Program-made: the position numbers and the translations under genes | Part shown: piece by piece, positions 1-9,066 of the stretch | How positions within the stretch are numbered: position 1 is the stretch's first letter | How the letters are laid out: every line of letters starts with the position of its first letter | Origin: Clostridium beijerinckii HUN142 | GTDB taxonomy: Bacteria > Bacillota > Clostridia > Clostridiales > Clostridiaceae | Reading direction: 5' to 3' | Length of the DNA: 64,000 nucleotides | NCBI RefSeq assembly: GCF_000621745.1 | Contig: NZ_KK211335.1 | Span: 499,585-563,584, forward strand | Notes under the pieces: generated by a model | What the model was told of the DNA's origin: nothing | Seen by the model: only the letters and a program-made list of their open reading frames with translations | The model's database searches: none

Positions 1-682
1 AGTTGATACTGCAAATGCAACGTTAACTAACGCTATGAATTCTACACGTCCAGAACAAATATCACAAGCTCAAGCAACTTTAGATAGTGCAAATGAAGCT
101 TATGATGTTGCTAAGAAAAACTATGATCGTACTAAAGCTTTGGTTGATGCGGGAGCAAATACTCAGCAACAACTTGAAGCTGCACATCAACAGCTTACAA
201 CTGCAGAGTCACAACAGAAATCTGCACAAGAGCAACTAAACATGCTTAATAATGGAGCAACACAAACAAGTATAGATGTTTATAAAGCTCAAGTGGCACA
301 AGCAGAAGCTGCTTTAAAAACTGCACAAACAACATTAAATAATGGAACTCTTACAGCACCGATTTCGGGTGTAGTAAATGCCAAAAGCATTAATGTAGGT
401 GAGATGGCATCTCCAGGTGCAACTCTTGTTTCAATATCTAATCCAGATGCTTTAGTGGTAAATGCATATGCACCTTTAGATATTGCAGGTCAGCTTCAAG
501 AAGGACAAGATGTAGTAGTTAAAGTATCAGAAGTAGATAATGTTGAATTTGACGGAAAGATAACTGTAATAAATTCAAAACTAAATTCACAAAGTAGAAA
601 TATTTTGGTTAAAGTTAGTTTATCAGACCCAAATTCACAATTAAAGCCTGGTATGTTTGCTGAAATTGGATTAAAGGAATAA
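1..682 (+). CDS. Efflux membrane fusion protein (HlyD/MFP family), 5' truncated
   Basis: The reading frame is open from base 2, so the true start lies left of the window; the first internal ATG is at base 35. The visible part has a long Ala/Gln-rich coiled-coil hairpin (first ~100 codons), then a lipoyl/barrel-sandwich segment (LTAPISGVVNAKSINVGEMA) and a beta-barrel region ending with LKPGMFAEIGL. This order is typical of periplasmic-adaptor-like subunits of MFS or ABC exporters. It lies 19 bases upstream of a second HlyD-like gene and an EmrB-type pump, so it probably belongs to that exporter. Two adaptors in a row is slightly unusual; one may serve a transporter encoded further left. Confidence 0.85.
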   Translation, partial: VDTANATLTNAMNSTRPEQISQAQATLDSANEAYDVAKKNYDRTKALVDAGANTQQQLEAAHQQLTTAESQQKSAQEQLNMLNNGATQTSIDVYKAQVAQAEAALKTAQTTLNNGTLTAPISGVVNAKSINVGEMASPGATLVSISNPDALVVNAYAPLDIAGQLQEGQDVVVKVSEVDNVEFDGKITVINSKLNSQSRNILVKVSLSDPNSQLKPGMFAEIGLKE

Positions 683-701
683 GGGAAGAGGTGACTTGAA
701 T

Positions 702-1355
702 ATGAAAGGAAAGCGTAAAATATTAATTATTGGAATATTGTTGGTAATTGTGGTAGCATTGGGTAGTATAGGATTCTACTATTGGTATGAAAATGCATAC
801 TATGTTTCAACTGAAGATGCAAGAGTTAATGCAGATTTTGTTAGTGTAACTCCACAAATTTCTGGTAAATTACTAGAGCTTAATGTTGATGAAGGAGAGA
901 AAGTAACAAAAAATGAAATACTAGCGCGTCAAGAAATGAATAATCTTCCAGACACAAGTGTAGAACAATCTTTAGTAAGAGCACCTATTGATGGAATTGT
1001 AGTAAAGAAGCAGGGAACTGTTGGAGAACTTTTATCAACGGGTCAAACTTTAATTACGTTAGTAGATCCAACTAAACTCTATATTTCTGCTAACATAGAA
1101 GAAACAAAACTTGAAAAAGTAAAAGTTGGACAACCGGTTGATATTACTATTGATGAATATGATTCACAAAAGTTTGGTGGAAAAGTAAAAACAATAGGGG
1201 AAATATCTAATTCTGCTATATCATTATTACCATCATCAACAAGTGGGACCTTTACTAAAGTAGTTCAAAGGGTACCTATAAAAATTGAACTTGATAATTT
1301 CGATAGTAAAATTCTTCCAGGAACTAATGCTGTTATTAAGATTCATATTAAATAA
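702..1355 (+). CDS. EmrA/HlyD-family efflux adaptor, short form
   Basis: 217 residues with one N-terminal membrane anchor (about residues 8-27) followed by YVSTEDARVNADFVSVTPQI, the hallmark first strand of EmrA-type adaptors. A second lipoyl half (VRAPIDGIVVKKQGTVGELL) and a beta-barrel segment follow. The central coiled-coil hairpin found in E. coli EmrA (about 390 aa) is almost absent: the two lipoyl halves are joined by a short linker. The ATG at 702 is chosen because GAGGTG sits 8 bases upstream; a TTG at 696 is possible but poorly spaced. It lies between another adaptor and the DHA2 pump, with 12 bases to the latter, so it is co-transcribed. Confidence 0.85.
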   Translation: MKGKRKILIIGILLVIVVALGSIGFYYWYENAYYVSTEDARVNADFVSVTPQISGKLLELNVDEGEKVTKNEILARQEMNNLPDTSVEQSLVRAPIDGIVVKKQGTVGELLSTGQTLITLVDPTKLYISANIEETKLEKVKVGQPVDITIDEYDSQKFGGKVKTIGEISNSAISLLPSSTSGTFTKVVQRVPIKIELDNFDSKILPGTNAVIKIHIK

Positions 1356-1367
1356 TGAGGTGATATA

Positions 1368-2960
1368 ATGGAAGAGAATAATAACGAATCATTAGCAAGT
1401 AGTTGGTTAGCATTAGGTGTAGTTATAATAGGTACTTTTATGTCTATACTTGATAGTAGTATAGTAAATATTGCTCTTCCTAAAATGATGGCTGTTTTTG
1501 GAGTATCTTTAGATGATATAAAGTGGGTGTTAACATCTTATACATTGGCACTTGGTGCGATTATACCACTTACTGGATATTTGCAGGAAATTTTAGGAGC
1601 TAAAAGAATATATGTATTTGCTTTAGCGATGTTTACGGTCGGGTCTATGTTATGCGGTCTTTCTTGGAGCAATACAAGTATGATAGCATTTCGTGTTCTC
1701 CAAGCTATTGGAGGAGGAATGATAATGCCAGTAGGAATGTCAATAATATATCAAATATTTCCTCGAGAAAAGATTGGATTAGCACTTGGATTTTGGGGAA
1801 TAGCTGCGATGGCAGCACCTGCAATAGGACCTACTTTAGGTGGATATATTATCGAAAAAATGGACTGGAGACTTATTTTCAATGTTAATGTTCCAGTAGG
1901 GATAGTGGGAGTAATATTGGCTTTGATTTTATTAAAGGGCACAGAAAGGAAACCTTTTAAATCATTTGATATAGTTGGATTTTTGTCTTCTACTGTAGGG
2001 CTAGTAAGTATACTATATGTTCTAGGTGAAGGCTCGTCAATTGATTGGTCGAAACTTGAAAATCCAATTCTGATGACCCTTGGATGTTTAAGTCTTGTAT
2101 TATTTATAGTAAATGAATTAACTCATCCGGATCCATTATTAGATTTAAGAATTTTTAAATTATTTGATTTTACAATTAGTCAAATTATAACTAGTGTATT
2201 AACTCTGGCAATGATGGGTGGTGTTTACGTATTACCATTATTTTTACAGAATATAAGAGGATATACACCTATGGAAGCCGGATTAATAATGTTGCCGGGA
2301 GCTCTGGTAATGGGAATTATGATGCCTCTTAGCGGTAATTTATTAAATAAAGTTGGCGTAAAAGCACTGGTTATACCTGGACTTATAATACTTGCAGGCG
2401 CTTCATATGAACTTGCAACAGCTATAAACATGAATTCGAGTAAAGACTATATCATACTTGTTAATTGTATAAGGTCCATTGGAATAGGATTGAGTATGAT
2501 GCCGATTAGTACTACCGGGATGAACGTTGTTCCAGCACATTTAATTAGTAGAGCATCAGCTCTTTCAAATACCTTAAGACAGGTGGCTGGTTCAGTTAGT
2601 GTTACTTTAATGTCTACTCTTATACAAGGAAGAAATGATTATAATTATGCAAAGTTATCAGAACAAATTAATGTATATAATCCAACTTCTAATAGCACAA
2701 TAAGTACATTAACTAAAGCATTTATGGGAATGGGAATGGATACAAATACTGCTAGAGCTTCTGCAGTATCTTATATAGTAAAGATAATTCAAGGCCAAGC
2801 TTATGTAGATGCTATGTCATATTCAGTTATAGTAACTGTTGTTATAGTATTCGTGACTATATTTTTAGCTTTATTTATGGGTGGAAAGAAAGCGCCTAAA
2901 AAAGAAAATAAAGAAGGTGAAAAAAATGAACCGACAGGAGGGGCCCTCATCGCCGAATAA
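1368..2960 (+). CDS. DHA2-family multidrug MFS exporter (EmrB-like)
   Basis: 530 residues, the usual size of 14-TM drug:proton antiporters. Motif C-like residues (AIGPTLGGYIIEKMDWRLIF) and the N-terminal LDSSIVNIALPKM, which carries the conserved acidic residue of TM1 (motif D1), are present. The tail is cytoplasmic and Lys/Glu-rich. It probably couples to the adaptor at 702 to pump hydrophobic compounds out of the cell. The gene has a GAGGTG site and overlaps the start of the downstream MarR gene by 35 bases, which indicates translational coupling. The substrate cannot be told from sequence. Confidence 0.9.
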   Translation: MEENNNESLASSWLALGVVIIGTFMSILDSSIVNIALPKMMAVFGVSLDDIKWVLTSYTLALGAIIPLTGYLQEILGAKRIYVFALAMFTVGSMLCGLSWSNTSMIAFRVLQAIGGGMIMPVGMSIIYQIFPREKIGLALGFWGIAAMAAPAIGPTLGGYIIEKMDWRLIFNVNVPVGIVGVILALILLKGTERKPFKSFDIVGFLSSTVGLVSILYVLGEGSSIDWSKLENPILMTLGCLSLVLFIVNELTHPDPLLDLRIFKLFDFTISQIITSVLTLAMMGGVYVLPLFLQNIRGYTPMEAGLIMLPGALVMGIMMPLSGNLLNKVGVKALVIPGLIILAGASYELATAINMNSSKDYIILVNCIRSIGIGLSMMPISTTGMNVVPAHLISRASALSNTLRQVAGSVSVTLMSTLIQGRNDYNYAKLSEQINVYNPTSNSTISTLTKAFMGMGMDTNTARASAVSYIVKIIQGQAYVDAMSYSVIVTVVIVFVTIFLALFMGGKKAPKKENKEGEKNEPTGGALIAE

Positions 2961-3405
2961 TGAATTATATCAAAAACAAGCAGATGAGATTATTGATGTA
3001 TTTAAGAATATTAAGAAGACATTGAATTGTAGGTTTGAAAAGATCGCAAAAGATTGCGGATTTACAGCACCTCAATTAAATGTTATATTTCATTTATATA
3101 TGATGCCATCGATAACCCTAAATGAATTAAGTGATCATATGGGATTAACTAAAAGTACAGTTTCAGGAATAGTTGATCGTCTCGAAAAACAAGGAGTTGT
3201 GACAAGAGAAATACCAAAGGAAAATCGTAGAATTGTAAGGCTGTCAATTTCAGAGGAATTTAGGAAAAACAATGATATTTGCAAAATGAAAAAAGAGTTT
3301 ATATCAAATCTTATACTAAATTCTATAAAAAATACAGATCCGGAAGAAGTAGAAAAAATAATTTATGGATTAAAACAATTCAGCATATTAGTGAATGATA
3401 ATTAA
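2926..3405 (+). CDS. MarR-family transcriptional regulator of the efflux operon
   Basis: 159 residues with a winged helix: LNELSDHMGLTKSTVSGIVDRL is cut here as the recognition helix region, followed by a wing (REIPKENRRIVRLSIS) and dimerisation helices at both ends. The ATG at 2926 is preferred to an upstream in-frame GTG because GAAGGTG lies 7 bases before it. It overlaps emrB out of frame and is followed by a strong terminator, so it is the last gene of the operon. MarR proteins next to EmrAB pumps usually repress the pump and release it on ligand binding; the regulatory role here is inferred from position. Confidence 0.88.
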   Translation: MNRQEGPSSPNNELYQKQADEIIDVFKNIKKTLNCRFEKIAKDCGFTAPQLNVIFHLYMMPSITLNELSDHMGLTKSTVSGIVDRLEKQGVVTREIPKENRRIVRLSISEEFRKNNDICKMKKEFISNLILNSIKNTDPEEVEKIIYGLKQFSILVNDN

Positions 3406-3413
3406 AAAATGGG

Positions 3414-3473
3414 AAAGCACTTTATTCATATAAAACTGTTTCAGGACAGTATTTATGAATGGAGTGTTTTTTT
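3414..3473 (+). terminator. Rho-independent terminator of the efflux operon
   Basis: A long imperfect stem: AAGCACTTTATTCAT pairs with ATGAATGGAGTG, with an inner ACTGT/ACAGT stem. A run of seven T follows, immediately downstream of the MarR stop codon. Confidence 0.8.
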
Positions 3474-3807
3474 ATAAAAGTTACAAAAAGTTAAAGTATA
3501 ACTAATTTAAAAATTTTTTTATTTGGTTTAGAATTCTTTTTAGGATTAATGCTCATGGCAACTTTAAGATGATGAGTGCTAAAAGTTTAGTATTTAGCAT
3601 ACCTGAGATTTCATTATTTTTCTTTAAGAAGATAATTGAGATATATCAATCTGATAGATTTAAAGAAAAAATTATTTGTAGATTTTAATCAAGTTAGCAA
3701 TATAATTAAATAAAAGCTGATTTTGTCGAAAATATATACAAAGGCAAAAGTATAGTATATTATTTTAATATAAAAATTAAAATAATATAAGTGGGAGAGA
3801 AAAGTTT
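3474..3807. other. Intergenic region upstream of the APC permease
   Basis: There is no convincing gene. The sequence is AT-rich, with several short direct repeats of TTTAAAGAAAA type, and must contain the permease promoter; no canonical -35/-10 pair stands out. A GTGGGAGAG ribosome binding site sits just before 3808. Confidence 0.4.
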
Positions 3808-5211
3808 ATGTCTGAAAAAAACAACAAAAAGATTGTTTGGTATACCTTAGCATTTATGGCTTTTTCGACTGTTTGGGGTTTTGGAAACGTTATTAATGGA
3901 TTTTCTGAGTATAATGGTCTTAAGTCAATTGTATCTTGGATACTGATTTTTGCTATTTATTTCGTGCCGTATGCACTGATGGTAGGAGAGTTGGGATCAG
4001 CGTTTAAAGAATTTGGTGGTGGTGTCAGTTCGTGGATTAACGAAACCATAAGTCCTAGAGTTGCCTATTATGCAGGATGGACATACTGGATTGTTCATAT
4101 GCCTTATATTTCACAAAAGCCATCAAACTTTATGATAGCAACAAGTTGGGCTATATTTCAAGATAAAAGAATTAGCAGTATGGATACAAAGTTACTACAA
4201 GTAACATGTTTGGTAATTTTTTTAGTTGGACTTTATATAGCTTCTAAAGGATTAAATCCGTTAAAAAAATTGTCTACACTTGCAGGAACATCAATGTTTG
4301 TAATGTCAATTTTGTTTATTATTTTAATGGTAGCTGCACCTGCTATTACTAATGCGCATTTAAATTCTATCGATTGGTCTATAAAAACGTTTATGCCTGC
4401 ATTTGATATGAAGTTTTTTACAGGTCTATCTATATTAATTTTTGCAGTTGGCGGTTGTGAAAAGATTTCACCGTATGTAAACGAAATGGATGATCCTGAA
4501 AAGGGATTCTCAAAAGGGATGATTGCATTAGCTATTATGGTAGCTGTATGTGCAATTTTAGGAACAATTTCTCTTGGAATGATGTTTGATTCAAGTAATG
4601 TGCCTAAAGATTTAATGACAAATGGAGCATACTATGCATTCCAGAAGTTAGGAGAATACTATCATCTAGGTAATTTATTTGTTGTGGTTTATGCTATTAC
4701 TAACATGATTGGACAGTTTGCGGTATTAATTATATCTATTGATGCACCTTTACGTATGTTACTTGATAGTGCGGATAAGAATTTTATTCCTGAAAAAATG
4801 TTTATAAAAAATAAATATGGCACATATAAAAATGGCCATAAATTAATTTTAATAATTGTTTCAATTTTAATAATAGTTCCAGCCTTTGGTATTGGGAATG
4901 TAGACGAGCTAGTGAAATGGCTAGTGAAATTAAATGCCGTGTGTATGCCACTTCGTTATTTATGGGTATTTGCTGCTTATATTGCATTGAAAAAAGCAGG
5001 AGAAAAATTCAAGCCAGAATATCGATTTGTAAAAAACAGAACTGTTGGTATGATAATTGGAGCATGGTGTTTCGTATTTACTGCTTTTGCATGTATTAGT
5101 GGTATGTATACAGCTAATAAATTTCAATTAGTGCTCAATATTATAACTCCTTTTGTATTACTTGGGTTAGGATTTATAATGCCGTATTTTGCACGGAAGA
5201 ACAATAATTAA
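3808..5211 (+). CDS. APC-superfamily amino acid permease (YjeM-like)
   Basis: 467 residues with about 12 hydrophobic segments. The first carries the APC glycine-rich opening (STVWGFGNVINGF). An SSWINETISPRVAYYAGWTY region and FAVGGCEKISPYVNEM (TM6 region) resemble the glutamate/GABA-type APC group that includes E. coli YjeM. It probably imports or exchanges an amino acid at the cytoplasmic membrane; the substrate is unknown. It stands alone, with its own ribosome binding site and a terminator behind it. Confidence 0.82.
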   Translation: MSEKNNKKIVWYTLAFMAFSTVWGFGNVINGFSEYNGLKSIVSWILIFAIYFVPYALMVGELGSAFKEFGGGVSSWINETISPRVAYYAGWTYWIVHMPYISQKPSNFMIATSWAIFQDKRISSMDTKLLQVTCLVIFLVGLYIASKGLNPLKKLSTLAGTSMFVMSILFIILMVAAPAITNAHLNSIDWSIKTFMPAFDMKFFTGLSILIFAVGGCEKISPYVNEMDDPEKGFSKGMIALAIMVAVCAILGTISLGMMFDSSNVPKDLMTNGAYYAFQKLGEYYHLGNLFVVVYAITNMIGQFAVLIISIDAPLRMLLDSADKNFIPEKMFIKNKYGTYKNGHKLILIIVSILIIVPAFGIGNVDELVKWLVKLNAVCMPLRYLWVFAAYIALKKAGEKFKPEYRFVKNRTVGMIIGAWCFVFTAFACISGMYTANKFQLVLNIITPFVLLGLGFIMPYFARKNNN

Positions 5212-5230
5212 TTATATAATTGAAATATTT

Positions 5231-5264
5231 GGCTCTAAGTGATATAGCTTAGGGCTATTTTTTA
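5231..5264 (+). terminator. Terminator after the APC permease
   Basis: GGCTCTAAG pairs with CTTAGGGCT (one G-T pair) across a short loop, followed by ATTTTTT. Confidence 0.75.
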
Positions 5265-5642
5265 TAAAAGAAGATGTTAAGTAATCAGAAATTTTGAGGA
5301 ATTTTTAATAACGGAGAATCAACAAGCTGCGGTAAATAGAAAATTTAAAGGTTTAATAAGTGATTATAGAAAGTGTATAGAATTTCAAAAAAGAAAGCTG
5401 ATGAATTTAAAAATATATTTAAAAAGTCTTTAAAATTGATAAAATTTTCAGTATTATAATAAGTGAATGCTAACATTTTAATTATCCTCCATGGTATTTA
5501 GCCTGCTTAATAGCAAGTATGACTTGGAGGATAAAACTTGTTTGTTTAAAGATTAAATAATACAGCGTGCTAGATTGGCAAGATTAGAAAATACTTTTGG
5601 AAAGTACTTTTAAGCTGTAAGATATTAGCATTGGGAGGAAAT
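5265..5642. other. Intergenic region with a wide inverted repeat
   Basis: No gene is supported. At 5482-5534 TTATCCTCC and GGAGGATAA form a perfect 9-bp inverted repeat around a 35-base core that itself pairs partly. Its role is unknown; it lies about 110 bases before the GntR gene and could be a leader structure or an operator. The ribosome binding site GGGAGGAA precedes the gene at 5643. Confidence 0.35.
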
Positions 5643-6371
5643 ATGTCAGATATTAAAGAGTTGAGTTTTAATGATACAAGTAGTTCAACAAAATCACTAG
5701 GAGAGCAAACTTCAGAAAGAATTGTGCAGCTTATTATAGATAATGATTGGAAAGCTGGAGATAAATTGCCTAATGAATATGATCTTGCAAGTAGTCTTAA
5801 TGTAGGAAGAAGTACTATAAGGGAAGCTATAAAGGCTTTGGTTTCACGAAATGTTCTGGAAATTAGACGTGGAGCTGGAACTTTTATTTCTGAGAAATGT
5901 GGAATTGCTGATGATCCGCTAGGATTAACATTTGTAAAAGATAAATATAAATTAGCCCTTGATTTATTGGAAGTAAGATTTATGATAGAGCCGGCAATAG
6001 CATCTATAGCTGCTACAAAAGCTACTGATGAAGAAATTGAACGAATGTCTAACTTGTGTGACGAAATAGAAAGCCTTATCTTGAAAAATGAACCATATCT
6101 AGAGAAAGATATAGAATTTCATACTGCAATAGCTAAGAGTAGCAAGAATTTGGTTATGGTTAATTTAATTCCAATAATTAATAGATCTATTACTATATTT
6201 ATTGATATTACAAATAGAAAATTACGTAGTGAAACAATAGAGACGCATAGGGAAATTTTTAATTCAATTAAGGAACATAATGCTAGCGGAGCGCATGATG
6301 CAATGCTCTTACATTTAGTATATAATCGAAGAAATATCAGAAGCATTATAACGAAGGAAAAAAATTATTAA
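5643..6371 (+). CDS. FadR-subfamily GntR transcriptional regulator
   Basis: 242 residues. The N-terminal winged helix (about residues 20-85) contains LPNEYDLASSLNVGRSTIRE and a wing with RRGAGTFI. The C-terminal FCD all-helical domain has the metal/ligand signature RFMIEPAIASIAA and a later EFHTAIAKSSKN (Asp/His ligands). The ATG at 5643 has GGGAGGAA 4 bases upstream; an in-frame TTG at 5631 overlaps that site. It ends 228 bases before a sugar-acid dehydratase whose promoter carries three identical-type palindromes, its likely targets. FCD regulators commonly sense small organic or sugar acids. Confidence 0.9.
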   Translation: MSDIKELSFNDTSSSTKSLGEQTSERIVQLIIDNDWKAGDKLPNEYDLASSLNVGRSTIREAIKALVSRNVLEIRRGAGTFISEKCGIADDPLGLTFVKDKYKLALDLLEVRFMIEPAIASIAATKATDEEIERMSNLCDEIESLILKNEPYLEKDIEFHTAIAKSSKNLVMVNLIPIINRSITIFIDITNRKLRSETIETHREIFNSIKEHNASGAHDAMLLHLVYNRRNIRSIITKEKNY

Positions 6372-6386
6372 TTATTTGGCATAGAT

Positions 6387-6429
6387 AAAATACATCTGTT
6401 CTTATTTAAAGAGGAGATGTATTTTTATT
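6387..6429 (+). terminator. Terminator after the GntR gene
   Basis: AAAATACATCT pairs with AGATGTATTTTT. The arms resemble the AAATACATC half-sites of the operators downstream, so this hairpin could also bind the regulator, though the arms are separated by a ~20-base loop. Confidence 0.6.
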
Positions 6430-6437
6430 TATATCCT

Positions 6438-6456
6438 AAATACATCAGATGAATGT
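6438..6456. promoter_or_regulatory. GntR operator, copy 1 (distal)
   Basis: AAATACATCAGATGAATGT is a slightly degenerate copy of the palindrome seen perfectly at 6545-6563. It lies about 79 bases upstream of the predicted -35. Confidence 0.55.
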
Positions 6457-6516
6457 AAGCGTTAAATATGTTTTTTAATAGATGTTTACGGATTTTTACT
6501 TATAAAATTAAAAAAA

Positions 6517-6544
6517 TTGACAAATACATCGGATGTGATATTAT
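6517..6544 (+). promoter_or_regulatory. Predicted sigma-A promoter of the sugar-acid dehydratase
   Basis: A perfect -35 TTGACA (6517-6522) and TATTAT (6539-6544) are separated by 16 bases. The spacer is occupied by operator copy 2 and copy 3 begins at the -10, so a bound repressor would block polymerase. Confidence 0.65.
6522..6540. promoter_or_regulatory. GntR operator, copy 2 (between -35 and -10)
   Basis: AAATACATCGGATGTGATA keeps the full left half-site AAATACATC and the core GATGT of the right half. It overlaps the promoter spacer. Confidence 0.65.
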
Positions 6545-6563
6545 AAATACATCAGATGTATTT
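6545..6563. promoter_or_regulatory. GntR operator, copy 3 (perfect palindrome)
   Basis: AAATACATCAGATGTATTT is a perfect 9+1+9 palindrome just downstream of the -10, about 37 bases before the dehydratase start. It is the best-matching copy and probably the main repression site. Assignment to the regulator at 5643 is inferred from adjacency. Confidence 0.7.
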
Positions 6564-6599
6564 GAACGATATTAAATAATAATTAAGGAGAGAAGCAGT

Positions 6600-8315
6600 A
6601 TGATTAGTCAAGAAGTAAGAAAAATTGCTCCAGAGATGGATCCACTTCGAAGAGGAATGGGGTGGACGACAGAAGATTTGGCGAAGCCACAAATTATAGT
6701 AGAAAGCACATTTGGAGATAGTCACCCAGGGAGTGCTCATCTCTTGAAATTTTCTGACAAAGCAGTTGAGGGAATTACACAATCAGGTGGGAAAGGTGCT
6801 AGATATTTTGCAACAGATATTTGTGATGGAATGTCACAAGGACATGACGGAATAAACTATTCTTTAGCGTCTAGAGATATATTAACATCATTAATAGAAA
6901 TACATGCTAATGCAACACCATTTGATGGAGGTGTATTTATTTCAAGTTGTGATAAAGCAGTTCCATCACATCTTATGTCAATTGGAAGATTAAACATACC
7001 AGCTATTATGGTCACAGGAGGTGTAATGGAGGCTGGTCCTGATTTATTGACACTAGAACAAATAGGCGCGTATAGTGCAATGTGCCAACGTGGTGAAATC
7101 TCAGAAGAAAAATTAACTTTTTATAAAGAAAATGCATGTCCGTCTTGTGGAGCGTGTTCATTTATGGGAACAGCAGCTACAATGCAAGTAATGGCAGAAT
7201 CTCTTGGATTAATGCTTCCAGGTAGTTCGTTAATGCCAGCAACATGTGGAGATTTAGAAGAAGTGGCTTTAAAAGCCGGTAGACAAGCTGTTGAACTAAC
7301 TAAAATGAATCTTCGCCCAAAAGATATTGTTACAATCAAATCTTTTGAAAATGCTATATTAGTACACGCAGCTATATCAGGGTCGACTAATTCGCTATTA
7401 CATTTACCTGCTATAGCTCATGAATTTGGATTATATGTTGATGAAGAGACTTTTGATAGAATACACAAAGATGCACATTACTTACTAAACATACGACCTG
7501 CTGGAAAATGGCCTGCACAATATTTTTATTACGCAGGTGGTGTGCCAGCAATAATGGAAGAGCTAAAGCATTTGCTTCATTTGGATGTGATGACTGTAAC
7601 AGGTAAAACTTTAGGTGAAAACTTAGAAGAATTAAAAACTAATGGATATTATGAGAAGTGCAATGAGTATCTTGAAAAAGTGGGATTAAAAAAAGAAGAT
7701 GTTATTCGTCCATTTAATAATGCTATTGGTACTAATGGTTCTGTATCGATATTAAAGGGAAATATAGCACCAGAAGGTGCGGTAGTAAAACATTCCGCTG
7801 TTCCTAAAGAAATGCATGAGGCCATACTAAAAGCAAAACCTTTTGATAGTGAAGAAGAAGCTATTGATGCAGTCTTAAAAAAAGTAATTCGTCCAGGGGA
7901 TGCAGTTATTATAAGATATGAAGGGCCAAAAGGTAGTGGAATGCCAGAGATGTTCTATACAACAGAGGCAATTTCTTCAGATGAAGAATTATCGGCAAGT
8001 ATAGCATTAATAACAGATGGTAGATTCTCGGGAGCTTCTAAAGGACCAGCAATTGGACATGTATCACCTGAAGCAGCAGTAGGGGGACCGATTGCACTAA
8101 TTGAAGAAGATGATTTGATTGAAATTAGTATTCCTAAAAGAGTATTACAGATCGTTGGTATAAAGGGAAAAAAATGCAGTAAAGAAGAAGTGGAGAAAGT
8201 CTTTGAAGACCGTAGAAAGAATTGGAAACCACGAAAATCAAAATACGAGTCCGGAATTCTAAAGATTTTTTCAGAACATGCAGTATCACCAATGAAAGGC
8301 GGATATATGAAATAG
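6600..8315 (+). CDS. IlvD/Edd-family sugar-acid dehydratase (YjhG/YagF-related)
   Basis: 571 residues. Fe-S cluster motifs of the IlvD/Edd family are present: DICDGMSQGHDGINYSL, SSCDKAVPSHLM and ACPSCGACSFMGTAATM. The C-terminal SLITDGRFSG-type motif appears as ALITDGRFSGASKG. The segment ENAILVHAAISGSTNSLLH and the overall layout are closer to the YjhG/YagF (D-xylonate-type) dehydratases than to biosynthetic IlvD, which also fits the isolated, catabolic-looking context. The likely reaction is dehydration of an aldonic acid to a 2-keto-3-deoxy acid in the cytoplasm. Control by the FadR-type regulator is inferred from three operators in its promoter. The exact substrate is not readable. Confidence 0.8.
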   Translation: MISQEVRKIAPEMDPLRRGMGWTTEDLAKPQIIVESTFGDSHPGSAHLLKFSDKAVEGITQSGGKGARYFATDICDGMSQGHDGINYSLASRDILTSLIEIHANATPFDGGVFISSCDKAVPSHLMSIGRLNIPAIMVTGGVMEAGPDLLTLEQIGAYSAMCQRGEISEEKLTFYKENACPSCGACSFMGTAATMQVMAESLGLMLPGSSLMPATCGDLEEVALKAGRQAVELTKMNLRPKDIVTIKSFENAILVHAAISGSTNSLLHLPAIAHEFGLYVDEETFDRIHKDAHYLLNIRPAGKWPAQYFYYAGGVPAIMEELKHLLHLDVMTVTGKTLGENLEELKTNGYYEKCNEYLEKVGLKKEDVIRPFNNAIGTNGSVSILKGNIAPEGAVVKHSAVPKEMHEAILKAKPFDSEEEAIDAVLKKVIRPGDAVIIRYEGPKGSGMPEMFYTTEAISSDEELSASIALITDGRFSGASKGPAIGHVSPEAAVGGPIALIEEDDLIEISIPKRVLQIVGIKGKKCSKEEVEKVFEDRRKNWKPRKSKYESGILKIFSEHAVSPMKGGYMK

Positions 8316-9066
8316 ATTAAAAAGGGGAAAGGAAAACTATTTATTATGTAATATATAGATTAAAATCTTTCCACATTAAGTGATATTTTTATTTAAGTTG
8401 AGCCTGTAAAGATAATATAAAGTAAGGGGTATAAAATGAAATTGATAATATAACACAGAAGATACTGTCAGAAGTATAATGGTGATTATGGATTTGATTG
8501 GATTGATTGTGCATTATAGTTAATTTTGTTAAATGGACTTTTTTAACACATATAAAATATTAAAAAGGAAAGAATAATTCACGTACTAGTGAATTATTCT
8601 TTCCTTTGTTATGTTGTATTTAAAAGATATATTGTATCAAATAATGAAAATAATGAGCTGTGGGAAAAAATAAAAACATGTTGTTGTTTTTATGATATAG
8701 TATTAGATACTAGGTGTATAAATAGAATAGAGGAAATATTAAAAAGTTAAAATATACTGAAATTTAAAATATGTTTGAAGGCGGTACCTGAGAGTAAAGT
8801 GAATTGTATTGAATTACGGAAGAAGTTTTTTGAAACGGCAATATTCCTGTGACAGAACGAGGAGAGACATGTGAAAAAGATGATGAAATACATATATGGA
8901 TTTATTATATAATACTAACAGCACGTTTTTGCATAATGCCATGAATTTGTATTAGCGTTAAAAAATACATACTTCAATAATAGTAAATGGAATTTTAAAG
9001 TGATATAATTTTGAAAAAGAACTATTGTCAAATGATATGTTATAGCAATTTGGGAGGAAATCTATT
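8316..9066. other. 750-bp gene-poor region with a terminator and possible decayed coding remnant
   Basis: After the dehydratase there is no intact gene. A strong hairpin sits at 8564-8607. Behind it, about 45 codons are open without a start codon, ending in RINRIEEILKS-like residues (RCINRIEEILKS) at a TAA near 8749. This may be the tail of a lost gene. 8760-9060 holds nothing recognised apart from the GGGAGGAAA ribosome binding site of the PspC pseudogene. Confidence 0.35.
8564..8607. terminator. Long perfect hairpin, probable terminator
   Basis: AAAGGAAAGAATAATTCAC pairs perfectly with its complement across a six-base loop. Only short T-runs flank it (TTTGTT), and A-runs lie on the other side, so it may work in both directions. 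Confidence 0.65.

Noticed and set aside
8760..9060. Possible riboswitch in the leader of the PspC pseudogene
   Set aside because: GGCGGTACCTGAGAG and GAGGAGAGAC look suggestive, but no known aptamer core or matching terminator could be identified.
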